Of a stretch of 64,000 nucleotides of DNA, positions 9,160 through 16,800 are shown in pieces. The stretch covers positions 62,001-126,000 of the forward strand of contig JAFKGQ010000011.1 in the NCBI GenBank assembly GCA_017307755.1, read 5' to 3'. This DNA is from Chitinophagaceae bacterium (GTDB lineage Bacteria > Bacteroidota > Bacteroidia > Chitinophagales > Chitinophagaceae). The stretch's first letter is position 1. Every line of letters starts with the position of its first letter. A program made the translations under genes and the position numbers. The notes beneath the pieces were generated by a model. It had not been told where the DNA came from. It made no database searches and saw only the letters and a list, made by a program, of their open reading frames with translations.

Positions 9160-9882
9160 TCACCCCAGCACCTTCCGCACCCCATTACGAAAAAGCTTCC
9201 CAATCGGTATTTCCATCTTTTCAATCTCTATCAGCTCATGCGTATACGATCTTATCTTCCCGATGTTGACGATAAAACTCCGGTGCGTGCGTATAAAGAC
9301 CTCTTCCGGCAGCATGGCCGCCACGGAAGAAATGGATTGCTTCGTGATGATCACCCCATCGCAGGTGTGTATTTTCACATAGTCTTTCATGCTTTCCACA
9401 TACATGATGTCCGCCAGTATTACCTTCACCATTTTCCGGTCCATCCGGAAATACACAAAAGCGTCCTTCCCGACAGTCGGCGGTGCGGTTTCAACCGCCG
9501 GCGCGGCTACAGGCAGCGCATATTGAAAAGCCTTGCTCACCGCCTTTACAAATCGGTCGAATTGTATAGGCTTCAACAAATAATCCACTATATCCAGCTC
9601 ATATCCTTCCAACGCATAGTCGGCATGGGCTGTGGTAAATATCACCCGGGGAGGATTCTTCAATATCTTTATCAATTCCGTACCCTTCAGCTGCGGCATA
9701 CGGATATCCAGGAACAGCAGATCGACCGAATGCTTTTGAAGAAAGCTCAAAACCTCCATGGCATTTGCACATTCCCCCACCAGCTCAAGCATGGGCATTT
9801 CGCCGATATAACGACGGAGGATGTCCCTGGCAGGCGGCTCGTCATCCACGATCAGACATTTTATGGTAGGGCTATTCTGCAA
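9160..9882 (-). CDS. LytTR-family response regulator (system 2)
   Basis: A 240-residue regulator with a receiver domain (residues 8-125; phospho-acceptor Asp59 in FLDIRMP; FTTAHADYA and LLKPIQF) and a C-terminal LytTR domain (about residues 148-238; MYVESMKDYVKI, FIRTHRSFIVN). Translation most likely begins at TTG (9882), because no ATG precedes the receiver domain and an in-frame stop lies three codons upstream of the TTG. The start overlaps the kinase stop by 11 bp. It is clearly paralogous to the regulator at 5039-5743. It ends 4 bp from the convergent receptor gene. Confidence 0.92.
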   Translation of the reverse strand: MQNSPTIKCLIVDDEPPARDILRRYIGEMPMLELVGECANAMEVLSFLQKHSVDLLFLDIRMPQLKGTELIKILKNPPRVIFTTAHADYALEGYELDIVDYLLKPIQFDRFVKAVSKAFQYALPVAAPAVETAPPTVGKDAFVYFRMDRKMVKVILADIMYVESMKDYVKIHTCDGVIITKQSISSVAAMLPEEVFIRTHRSFIVNIGKIRSYTHELIEIEKMEIPIGKLFRNGVRKVLG

Positions 9883-11032
9883 GTTGATACGCTATTATAT
9901 TTGTATTCACCATCTTCCCGGCCTCCGGCTTTCTCTCTAATTGTACCTTTAAATTAACAATAAAAACTTCTTCCTCATTATTGATCACCAGCTGATGTCT
10001 TCCCGGATACATATATTCCAGACGTTTTACGACATTGGCGATCCCGATACCGCCGGCAGGGGCGGATATGCCGGAAGCCTTCCCATTCAACAGTTTCATC
10101 TTTATCCAATCGCCCTCGACAAGGATCTGCAGGCTTATCCATGGCTGTTCCAGCATCTGGCTGGCGCCATGCTTAAAACAATTCTCTATAAATGGCAGCA
10201 ACAGCAAAGGGGCGATATAGGCATCCTCCGTATCGCCGGTCACCTGTACATTGACATCCAGCTTATTGCCATACCGTACCCGTTCCAGCAGAACATAGTC
10301 CTGCACCATCTTCAGCTCTTTTTCCAGCGGCACCAGGGGTATATCACATTCATACAACATATACCGCAAAAGATCGGACAGACCCGCGATAAGCACAGGC
10401 GCCGAGGAAGACCCCACCTGGGCATGAGCATATACGTTGTTCAATGTATTAAAAAGAAAATGCGGGTGCACCTGTGCTTTCAGCAGCTGCAGCTGCGAGG
10501 CGATGTTCTCCTTCTGCAGCTCCAGGTTACGGGCCTGTTTGACATAATAGTACTTCATCAGCTTGATGGCGGCAGCCAGACCGGCGATGGTAATCCCCCC
10601 TCGTAGTCCGGCCAGCAGGCTCGAATAAAAGTTGCCGTGACTGGAATAAGCCGGGGGAACAAGCTTAACAATATCTCCCAGTATCCGATGCCTGATCTGG
10701 TCGAGAATATAGTTACCTTCAACAGCGGATAGTGCTCCCGTAGCCAGGAACAACAAGATCACCAGCAAGGCCGTCTGCACATATTTCCCTTTCACGACAA
10801 ACTTTGGTATCACAAAGTACATCAATGAGTAAGCAAGGAACATATGCGTCACCAGGTAGACCAGGGCATCGACGCTGGACATTTCCAACCGCTGAAAAAA
10901 GCTCAATTTCATCAATGGAGGCGCAAATGAATACAGAAGAGCCTGCGCGCCCCCCCATACCCCCCAGAATGCCAGATGCCGCCGCCACCGGTACTTGGGT
11001 GCATTTGAGAATATGAACGGATTGCTATCCAT
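9872..11032 (-). CDS. LytS-type sensor histidine kinase (system 2)
   Basis: A 386-residue kinase with four predicted membrane segments (about residues 20-42, 55-78, 86-106 and 140-160). A linker follows, then a His_kinase box HPHFLFNTLNNVY near residue 190 and an ATPase domain with LLLPFIENCFKHG and GGIGIANVVKRLEY. No separate sensor domain is present. The first gene of this cluster encodes a small secreted protein 13 bp upstream. In addition a perfect -7 element (TAAATTTG) sits 5 bp before this ATG, with paired TCGACAAA repeats beyond it. The kinase may therefore have its own regulated promoter. Confidence 0.92.
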   Translation of the reverse strand: MDSNPFIFSNAPKYRWRRHLAFWGVWGGAQALLYSFAPPLMKLSFFQRLEMSSVDALVYLVTHMFLAYSLMYFVIPKFVVKGKYVQTALLVILLFLATGALSAVEGNYILDQIRHRILGDIVKLVPPAYSSHGNFYSSLLAGLRGGITIAGLAAAIKLMKYYYVKQARNLELQKENIASQLQLLKAQVHPHFLFNTLNNVYAHAQVGSSSAPVLIAGLSDLLRYMLYECDIPLVPLEKELKMVQDYVLLERVRYGNKLDVNVQVTGDTEDAYIAPLLLLPFIENCFKHGASQMLEQPWISLQILVEGDWIKMKLLNGKASGISAPAGGIGIANVVKRLEYMYPGRHQLVINNEEEVFIVNLKVQLERKPEAGKMVNTNIIAYQLAE

Positions 11033-11037
11033 ATTCC

Positions 11038-11045
11038 CAAATTTA
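11038..11045 (-). promoter_or_regulatory. Predicted -7 element upstream of the system 2 kinase
   Basis: The minus strand reads TAAATTTG, a full TAnnTTTG match, 5 bases before the kinase ATG. It immediately follows the stop codon of the small secreted protein gene (11046-11048). The layout mirrors the system 1 kinase promoter at 6834-6841. Confidence 0.45.
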
Positions 11046-11411
11046 CTAATAGCTTGACAGACCAGGGACGCTGCCCGTCATTTGTCGATATAAAGACGGG
11101 TTTTGTCGACTAATGGCTTTTGACGGGTCTTTCCGGTTCTCCCAGACCGTCACCACCTGTTCCAGCTCTTTTGTCAGCCATAGTTTTGCCTTTTTACGAA
11201 AAGGGTTCAGCACACCCTTCACCTTTTCCTTGTATAACAACTGGTTATCGTTGTTATAAAAATACACAATGGAAGAGTCGGTATTGTTTTCCACTACCCA
11301 ATAGCCCCTATCGGATACCCAGCTGGGAACGGGACGCACATCTTCCTGTGCCGCGGCCGGCAGGGCAGCCAGACAAACAAAAACTCCTGCGATGATGATT
11401 AGCTTGTTCAT
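11046..11411 (-). CDS. Small secreted protein of unknown function, first gene of LytS/LytTR system 2
   Basis: A 121-residue protein with a clear signal peptide (residues 1-21, cut after PAAAQ). The mature part has the look of a small beta-rich domain: GYWVVENNTDSSIVYFYNN, then a basic stretch around NPFRKKAKLW. No cysteine pair or known motif is seen and I do not recognise a family. It lies 13 bp upstream of the system 2 kinase on the same strand, so it could be a periplasmic accessory or signal protein for that kinase; this rests on position only. Its last codons overlap a paired TCGACAAA repeat, which is read in frame as two Arg-Gln pairs. Confidence 0.75.
   Translation of the reverse strand: MNKLIIIAGVFVCLAALPAAAQEDVRPVPSWVSDRGYWVVENNTDSSIVYFYNNDNQLLYKEKVKGVLNPFRKKAKLWLTKELEQVVTVWENRKDPSKAISRQNPSLYRQMTGSVPGLSSY
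11081..11109 (-). promoter_or_regulatory. Candidate LytTR operator: two TCGACAAA repeats spaced 21 bp
   Basis: On the minus strand TCGACAAA occurs at 11109-11102 and 11088-11081, exactly 21 bp apart, and the first copy extends to TCGACAAAAC as in the repeat at 6872. The pair lies 35 bp upstream of the -7 element of the system 2 kinase and inside the 3' end of the preceding small gene. Confidence 0.6.
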
Positions 11412-11430
11412 AACCTGATTTTTTATGTAC

Positions 11431-11438
11431 CGAAACTA
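11431..11438 (-). promoter_or_regulatory. Predicted -7 element of the small secreted protein/LytS/LytTR operon
   Basis: The minus strand reads TAGTTTCG, matching TAnnTTTG except for one T-to-C change. It lies 19 bases before the ATG at 11411. A convincing -33 TTTG was not found. A single TCGACAAA half-site occurs further upstream at 11542-11549. Confidence 0.3.
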
Positions 11439-11573
11439 CTCCCTCATCAGCCCCATAAATTGAAAAGTAGCTTAGCATGACATTACTGTCCCCATACGAC
11501 CGCTCTACAGCGACCAACGCACCGGGCCGCCACGGGTGCCCTTTGTCGATGATTTTCGCTTAACTTTAATCTT

Positions 11574-12905
11574 ATGAACAGACGAACCTTCATACAGCTG
11601 TCTTCTGCCGCCGCCGCAGGCAATACTTTTCTCACTGCCATGGGCGAACCACAGGATGGAAGACTAAAGAATTGGGCCGGCAACATCGAATACAGCACAG
11701 ACCAGGTACATTATCCCCGCACGGTGGAAGAGGTGCAGGCTATTGTACAACAGCTCCCTACCTATAGGGCCCTGGGTACAAGACACTGCTTCAACAGGAT
11801 TGCCGACAGCAAGGCCCATCTTATCTCTACACGCGATCTAAACAAAGTGATATCCCTGGACGCCGGCGCCCGGACAGTCACGGTGGAAGGAGGTATAAAA
11901 TACGGGGAACTGGCTCCTTACCTGGATGGACAGGGTTATGCCTTGCATAACCTAGCTTCACTACCCCATATTTCCGTGGCCGGCTCTATCACCACAGCCA
12001 CGCATGGCTCCGGTGTGGGTAATGGGAATCTCGCTACGGCAGTTACAGCCCTTGAGTTCGTCACCCCCTCGGGCGAAATAAAACATTTTTCAAAGGAAAA
12101 GGACGGTGACGCCTTCTATGGCGCCGTCGTGGGTCTGGGCGCGCTGGGTATCATCACAAAGGTCACCCTGGCCATACAACCCCGGTACCTGGTAAGACAG
12201 AACGTATATGAACATCTGCCGGTGCCCCAGCTAAAACAACATTTCAGCAATATCCTCTCAGCCGGCTACAGCGTCAGCCTGTTCACCGACTGGAGAACAG
12301 ATACGGTCAACGAAGTCTGGGTAAAAAATAGGGTGGATCAGGGCGCGGCGCCCGCCGGTGAATGGTATGGAGCAACGGCAGCCACCAGGAACCTCCACCC
12401 TATCGCAGCCAACTCCGCGGAAAACTGTACTGAGCAGATGGGCGTCCCGGGACCCTGGCATGAACGACTGCCCCATTTTAAAATGGGTTTTACCCCCAGC
12501 AACGGAGAAGAGCTGCAGACGGAATATTTCGTCCCCCTCCATCATGGTATAGAAGCTTTTTCAGCCATCGCCCGTCTGGGTGGACAGATCAGCCCTCACC
12601 TGTTCATCTCCGAGATCCGCACCATCGCTGCCGACAGACTGTGGATGAGCCCTTGCAGAAACCAGGACTCCCTCGCCATCCATTTTACATGGAAACCGGA
12701 CTGGCCCTCCGTCAGCCAGCTGCTGCCCGTCATCGAAAAGGAACTGGCCCCTTTTAATGCCCGGCCTCATTGGGGCAAGCTGTTCACCATGCCCCCCGCC
12801 ACGCTGCAACGGCATTATGAGAAACTGGCCGATTTCCGGCAGCTGGCCGCCCGCCTGGACCCGCAAGGCAAACTGCACAATGAATTTATGGCGAACTTAA
12901 TTTGA
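11574..12905 (+). CDS. FAD-binding sugar-alcohol/lactone oxidase (alditol oxidase-like)
   Basis: A 443-residue flavoprotein. A twin-arginine-like leader (NRRTFIQLSSAAAAG, residues 2-16) suggests Tat export. A PCMH-type FAD-binding domain (about residues 40-220) follows, with His71 in LGTRHCFN as the likely covalent FAD site, plus HGSGVGNG. The C-terminal half is of the D-arabinono-1,4-lactone oxidase type, ending in KLHNEF. The family includes alditol/xylitol oxidases, which oxidise polyols with O2 and release H2O2. It is a single-gene unit whose 3' end overlaps the convergent next gene by 9 bp. Substrate inferred from family. Confidence 0.87.
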   Translation: MNRRTFIQLSSAAAAGNTFLTAMGEPQDGRLKNWAGNIEYSTDQVHYPRTVEEVQAIVQQLPTYRALGTRHCFNRIADSKAHLISTRDLNKVISLDAGARTVTVEGGIKYGELAPYLDGQGYALHNLASLPHISVAGSITTATHGSGVGNGNLATAVTALEFVTPSGEIKHFSKEKDGDAFYGAVVGLGALGIITKVTLAIQPRYLVRQNVYEHLPVPQLKQHFSNILSAGYSVSLFTDWRTDTVNEVWVKNRVDQGAAPAGEWYGATAATRNLHPIAANSAENCTEQMGVPGPWHERLPHFKMGFTPSNGEELQTEYFVPLHHGIEAFSAIARLGGQISPHLFISEIRTIAADRLWMSPCRNQDSLAIHFTWKPDWPSVSQLLPVIEKELAPFNARPHWGKLFTMPPATLQRHYEKLADFRQLAARLDPQGKLHNEFMANLI

Positions 12906-13697
12906 CCTGGTAGAATCCCTCGAGCTTGAAAGCGCATTGTCGATCATCTGCTTTACGTCCCCAATCCCTTTCACCTGCTTTGCATCGATGGAGAAAACAT
13001 AGTTGGTCAGCTCGTTCAGGATAACCCCATTGCGGGCGATCATCGAATCCACAAGACGATAATTGGCGCTGTCCAGGGGATTGCCCGAGATCTTTAAAGA
13101 GTCCGATAAAGGCTGGAACTTCGGATTTTGCAGACTTACCAGTTGATGATAAATACCAAGCTGTGCCTTGGTGTAGCTTTCATAATACTGCATATTCTCG
13201 CTAAAATTATCCTGTTGTTTGAACACCAGCGGAAAAAACCCGAGATAGGTAGTCGCGCAGACCAGGGATAAAAAGAAGGATTGGAGAGTAATCCCCGCAT
13301 TGGTCCACCCTTTATTGATCATGACAAATAAGGTGACACCCCCGATACAGGATATGAACATCGTAAGGATAAGAACGCTATAGTAATTTCGAAAAAAGAG
13401 GATAGCCAGCGATAAATGATGTTCCTTCCGGAGCTTCATGATCTCATATTGGGTCTTAAAGACAGTAAAATAGGCCGAGGTAAGTACCGCGGGCTTCTTA
13501 AGCTTGATAACCCCGTCATTCAATATGTTCTCCGACTGATAGATAGGGTCCATCACTTTACCACTCAAACCGTTCACACCCAATAGTATCAGCTCAAAGA
13601 ATAGAAATACGAGCAGCAGGGTACTAAAGAATACCAGCGTCGCCTTTACAGAGGCCCGCTGCCGGGCATACCAGGGGTAGATGTCTTTTAACGCCAT
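12897..13697 (-). CDS. Membrane protein of unknown function
   Basis: A 266-residue protein with three predicted membrane helices: about residues 19-42 (ATLVFFSTLLLVFLFFELIL), 106-128 and 137-158. A polar region of about 60 residues lies between the first two, and a C-terminal polar tail of about 105 residues is rich in Asp/Ser. I recognise no family. It is transcribed alone; its 3' end overlaps the flavin oxidase gene by 9 bp. It could be an inner-membrane protein with an exported C-terminal domain, but nothing in the sequence fixes its role. Confidence 0.75.
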   Translation of the reverse strand: MALKDIYPWYARQRASVKATLVFFSTLLLVFLFFELILLGVNGLSGKVMDPIYQSENILNDGVIKLKKPAVLTSAYFTVFKTQYEIMKLRKEHHLSLAILFFRNYYSVLILTMFISCIGGVTLFVMINKGWTNAGITLQSFFLSLVCATTYLGFFPLVFKQQDNFSENMQYYESYTKAQLGIYHQLVSLQNPKFQPLSDSLKISGNPLDSANYRLVDSMIARNGVILNELTNYVFSIDAKQVKGIGDVKQMIDNALSSSRDSTRSN

Positions 13698-13813
13698 TCA
13701 AGAAAAATACAAAAAAATTATTATATTTCATTCCCGAATCTTTCCCACCCTAATTGTTTGAATTTTGCAATTATTGGTTTGAAGCGTGTAATAATCCCCC
13801 CTTCCCGTCTTCC

Positions 13814-13821
13814 TACATTTG
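13814..13821 (+). promoter_or_regulatory. Predicted -7 element (TACATTTG) of the SDR/aldo-keto reductase/AraC operon
   Basis: TACATTTG is a full TAnnTTTG match 21 bases before the ATG at 13843. Transcription would begin near 13827, downstream of the alternative in-frame codon at 13819, which supports 13843 as the start. No -33 element at the usual spacing is seen. Confidence 0.4.
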
Positions 13822-13842
13822 GGTATTAAAACCACCGATCAT

Positions 13843-14586
13843 ATGCAAAGAAAAAAAGTATGGTTTATCACAGGCGCATCTCATGGACTTGGACTGGCCT
13901 TTGTGCGACAGCTGCTGGAAAGGGGCGATCAGGTGGCTGCTACTACCCGGTCACTCGCCGGACTCTCCAGGAACATTACTGCCTTTGCGGGGAACTTCCT
14001 GCCCATGCAAGTGGACCTCACGGACGAAAAGGCAATAGAACAGGCTATCTCCGCTACCTGCAAAACTTTTGGTCGCATCGACGTAGTCGTCAACAACGCC
14101 GGCTTCGCCGTCCATGGCACGGTAGAAGAGCTGGGGCCGGCCGTCATCGACAGGTGTTTCGCCATCAACACGGTGGCCCCTATCACCGTCATGCACAAAG
14201 TACTACCCTACCTGAAACAGCAGGGCTCGGGATACATCCTCAACATATCCTCCCTGTCGGCCTGTGCAACAGCCACTGACATCGATCTGTACGCAGCGGC
14301 AAAACATGCCATCCTGGGTGTATCGGACTGTATTATGGAAGAAGTACGCAACCTTGGTATACACATTACAGTAGTCGCCCCCGCGGCATTTCAAACCCAA
14401 CTCTGGGCAAGGGAATATTTCACCCTGGAGGACATCAGGTTCAACGACCATGAAGAGGTAGCCGCCGGCTTTATCCGGCTGGCAGGTGACCCTGAACCAC
14501 CCCGAATATTATTACTGGACAACCATTTTGAACACAACCTAAAGATCCAAAAACATACAAATAATGAAGTACAATTTGTTAGGTAA
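13843..14586 (+). CDS. Short-chain dehydrogenase/reductase (SDR)
   Basis: A 247-residue classical SDR with the cofactor motif TGASHGLG at residues 10-17. It has NNAGFAVHG in the middle and catalytic Ser in NISSLS followed by YAAAK (Tyr-x-x-x-Lys). It is a cytoplasmic NAD(P)-dependent oxidoreductase of unknown substrate, with the 'SDR family oxidoreductase' length. Its 3' end overlaps the aldo-keto reductase gene by 23 bp and an AraC regulator follows, so the three genes form one operon. Paired reductases with an AraC regulator suggest a carbonyl or aldehyde stress function, but that is inference. Confidence 0.88.
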   Translation: MQRKKVWFITGASHGLGLAFVRQLLERGDQVAATTRSLAGLSRNITAFAGNFLPMQVDLTDEKAIEQAISATCKTFGRIDVVVNNAGFAVHGTVEELGPAVIDRCFAINTVAPITVMHKVLPYLKQQGSGYILNISSLSACATATDIDLYAAAKHAILGVSDCIMEEVRNLGIHITVVAPAAFQTQLWAREYFTLEDIRFNDHEEVAAGFIRLAGDPEPPRILLLDNHFEHNLKIQKHTNNEVQFVR

Positions 14587-15577
14587 CACAGGCCTGAAGG
14601 TTTCCGAACTTTGCCTGGGCACTATGACCTTTGGCGGCAAAGGGATCTGGACAGCCATTGGCACGTTGCCACAGGACGAAGTGGACGCACTGGTCCGGCG
14701 ATCCATAGAAGCAGGCATCAACTTTATCGATACAGCCAACGTATATAGCGAAGGGGTCAGCGAGCAGATGACAGGGACCGCCATCCGCAACCTGGGCCTC
14801 CACCGGGAAGACCTCATCCTCGCCACAAAAGTAAGAGGCAAGGTAGGTGAAGGACCCAATCAGATAGGGCTTACCCGTAAACACATCCTTCATCAGGTGG
14901 AAGAAAGCCTTCGACGCCTGCAGACGGATTATATCGACTTGTACCAGATACATGGTTTCGACGCGCTTACCCCCCTGGAAGAAACCCTTTCAGCGCTGGA
15001 TACGCTCGTCACCAGCGGAAAAGTACGCTACATCGGCTGTAGCAACCTGGCCGCCTGGCATATCATGAAGGCCCGGGGTATTTCCACACTGCACGACTAT
15101 GCAAAGTTCGTTTCACTGCAAGCCTACTATACCATCGCCGGCCGTGATATAGAAAGAGAGATCGTACCTTTGCTATTGGACCAGAAAATGGGCCTGATGG
15201 TATGGAGCCCCCTGGCAGGAGGCCTGCTCAGCGGTAAATATACCCGGCATACCTCTCCGGAAGAAGGCCGCCGTGTCAACTTCGATTTCCCCCCTGTCAA
15301 CAGGGAGAAGGTATATGATATCGTCGACGTCATGGCGGAGATCGGGAAGATCAGGGGCGTATCCGTAGCACAGGTGGCGCTTGCCTGGCTGCTCCATCAG
15401 CCTGTAGTAACCACTGTTATCATCGGTGCAAAAAGCCCTCAGCAATTGGAAGACAACCTAAAAGCTATCGAGCTGAAATTGGATGCCGCCGAACTGGAAA
15501 AACTGGACGCCGTCAGCAAACTCGCCCCGGAATATCCCGGCTGGATGCTGGAATGGCAAGGTAGAGATCGTAAATAG
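14564..15577 (+). CDS. Aldo/keto reductase
   Basis: A 337-residue TIM-barrel oxidoreductase of the aldo/keto reductase family. The N-terminal YNLLGNTGLKVSELCLG is typical, the catalytic Asp and Tyr are in FIDTANVYS, Lys in ATKVRGK, and His in LYQIHGFD. The C-terminal VIIGAKSPQQLEDNL provides NADPH-binding residues. It overlaps the SDR gene by 23 bp and lies 28 bp before the AraC regulator. It most likely reduces aldehydes or ketones with NADPH in the cytoplasm; the natural substrate cannot be read from the sequence. Confidence 0.9.
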   Translation: MKYNLLGNTGLKVSELCLGTMTFGGKGIWTAIGTLPQDEVDALVRRSIEAGINFIDTANVYSEGVSEQMTGTAIRNLGLHREDLILATKVRGKVGEGPNQIGLTRKHILHQVEESLRRLQTDYIDLYQIHGFDALTPLEETLSALDTLVTSGKVRYIGCSNLAAWHIMKARGISTLHDYAKFVSLQAYYTIAGRDIEREIVPLLLDQKMGLMVWSPLAGGLLSGKYTRHTSPEEGRRVNFDFPPVNREKVYDIVDVMAEIGKIRGVSVAQVALAWLLHQPVVTTVIIGAKSPQQLEDNLKAIELKLDAAELEKLDAVSKLAPEYPGWMLEWQGRDRK

Positions 15578-15605
15578 AACAACTAAAAACAAAAACAAGA
15601 CAGCA

Positions 15606-16508
15606 ATGTCGAACGTAGAAACTATCGCGGACTTCTATCGTAGTAAACACCTGGGCGTCCCGGACAACCTGGAAAGAGAAATAGGGCATTTCAATGCATT
15701 TAGGGTAGATGAGCTTTATCATACGTCAAAACCCATCCGCTACGCCCGCCGTGATTACTATAAGATCTCTCTTATCCGCGGTCATTACCTCTATCATTAC
15801 GCCGACAAGAGTCTGGAAGTTTCCGGCCCGACATTGCTGTTCTTTAATCCCCGCGTTCCGTACACCTTTGAACTTGTGGGCGAACAAGTACCCTTCTCCG
15901 GCTATTTCTGTATCTTCAAGGAAGAGTTCTTCAGCGAGCACATGCGTCTCAGCCTGCGGGAGCTTCCCATGTACGCACCAGGCGGCAAGCCGGCCTACAT
16001 GCTCGACCAGACACAGGACAAGAATGTCAGCAATGTTTTTGAAAAGATGCTGGAAGAGCTCCGGTCCGACTACCGGTTCAAATTCGATCTCATCCGCAAC
16101 TATATCATGGAGATGGTGCACTATGCTATGAAGATGCAGCCGGCAGAGGCCCTCTACCAGCACATGGATGCCAACACGAGGATCACGGCGGTATTTACCG
16201 AGCTGCTGGAACGACAATTCCCTATCGAATCCCCTTCCCAGCAGTTTGTCCTCCGCAGCGCCGGCGACTTTGCCCAGCAGCTGAATGTCCATGTCAACCA
16301 TCTCAACCGGGCGATAAAGCTCAGCACCGGCAAGACCACCACGTCACATATTTTGGAAAGACTGGCCAGCGAAGCAAAAGCCCTTCTCCGCCACACCGAC
16401 TGGAATATCTCCGAGATCAGCTATTGCCTGGGTTTCGAAGAACCCGCGCACTTTAATCACTTTTTTAAAAAACAGACCCATATGACGCCTTCGGCATTCA
16501 GAGGCTAG
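15606..16508 (+). CDS. AraC-family transcriptional regulator
   Basis: A 300-residue regulator with an N-terminal cupin-like ligand domain (LLFFNPRVPYTFEL around residues 77-90). The C-terminal AraC double helix-turn-helix (about residues 205-300) ends with ISYCLGFEEPAHFNHFFKK and MTPSAFRG. The frame is open further upstream into the aldo-keto reductase gene, but the ATG at 15606, 28 bp after that gene, gives the normal N-terminus. It is the last gene of the SDR/aldo-keto reductase operon and probably controls it. Confidence 0.88.
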   Translation: MSNVETIADFYRSKHLGVPDNLEREIGHFNAFRVDELYHTSKPIRYARRDYYKISLIRGHYLYHYADKSLEVSGPTLLFFNPRVPYTFELVGEQVPFSGYFCIFKEEFFSEHMRLSLRELPMYAPGGKPAYMLDQTQDKNVSNVFEKMLEELRSDYRFKFDLIRNYIMEMVHYAMKMQPAEALYQHMDANTRITAVFTELLERQFPIESPSQQFVLRSAGDFAQQLNVHVNHLNRAIKLSTGKTTTSHILERLASEAKALLRHTDWNISEISYCLGFEEPAHFNHFFKKQTHMTPSAFRG

Positions 16509-16532
16509 TACCGCATACACTGTTACACCAAA

Positions 16533-16748
16533 TCAATGCCCCGATAGTTCCGATGAGTCGAACTCCCGTCTAAAACATATACTGGCACTAAGATAAGGGG
16601 GCATGCCGCTTACAGGCGCCCAACCCAGCGAAGACATATAATTCAGCACATCCGGCAACGTTTTAAGCGTTTTTACCTTTACAAGATTGCTGACAATGGT
16701 AGTATCCTTAAATGAAAAAAGCGAGTCCACATTTCCCAGATGGAAGGT
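16533..16748 (-). pseudogene. Probable remnant of a small secreted-protein gene
   Basis: The minus strand is open from an in-frame stop at about 16749 to a TGA at 16533. It encodes about 71 residues with no ATG near its beginning (only GTG at 16730). The segment VLNYMSSLGWAPVS followed by FRREFDSSE resembles, as I remember it, the C-terminal half of a small Bacteroidota secreted-protein family with a D-x-LNYM-x-x-x-GW motif. The signal peptide and N-terminal half are absent. It lies 52 bp downstream of the serine hydrolase gene on the same strand. Truncation is more likely than a short functional gene, but this is uncertain. Confidence 0.35.
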
Positions 16749-16800
16749 TTAGCCCTTGCAAAGTAGACAATCCCTTCCTGCTGGCACAACCGATAACGTC

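Noticed and set aside
11542..11549. Third TCGACAAA copy upstream of the flavin oxidase gene
   Set aside because: No partner copy at 21 bp on either side, so it was not called an operator.
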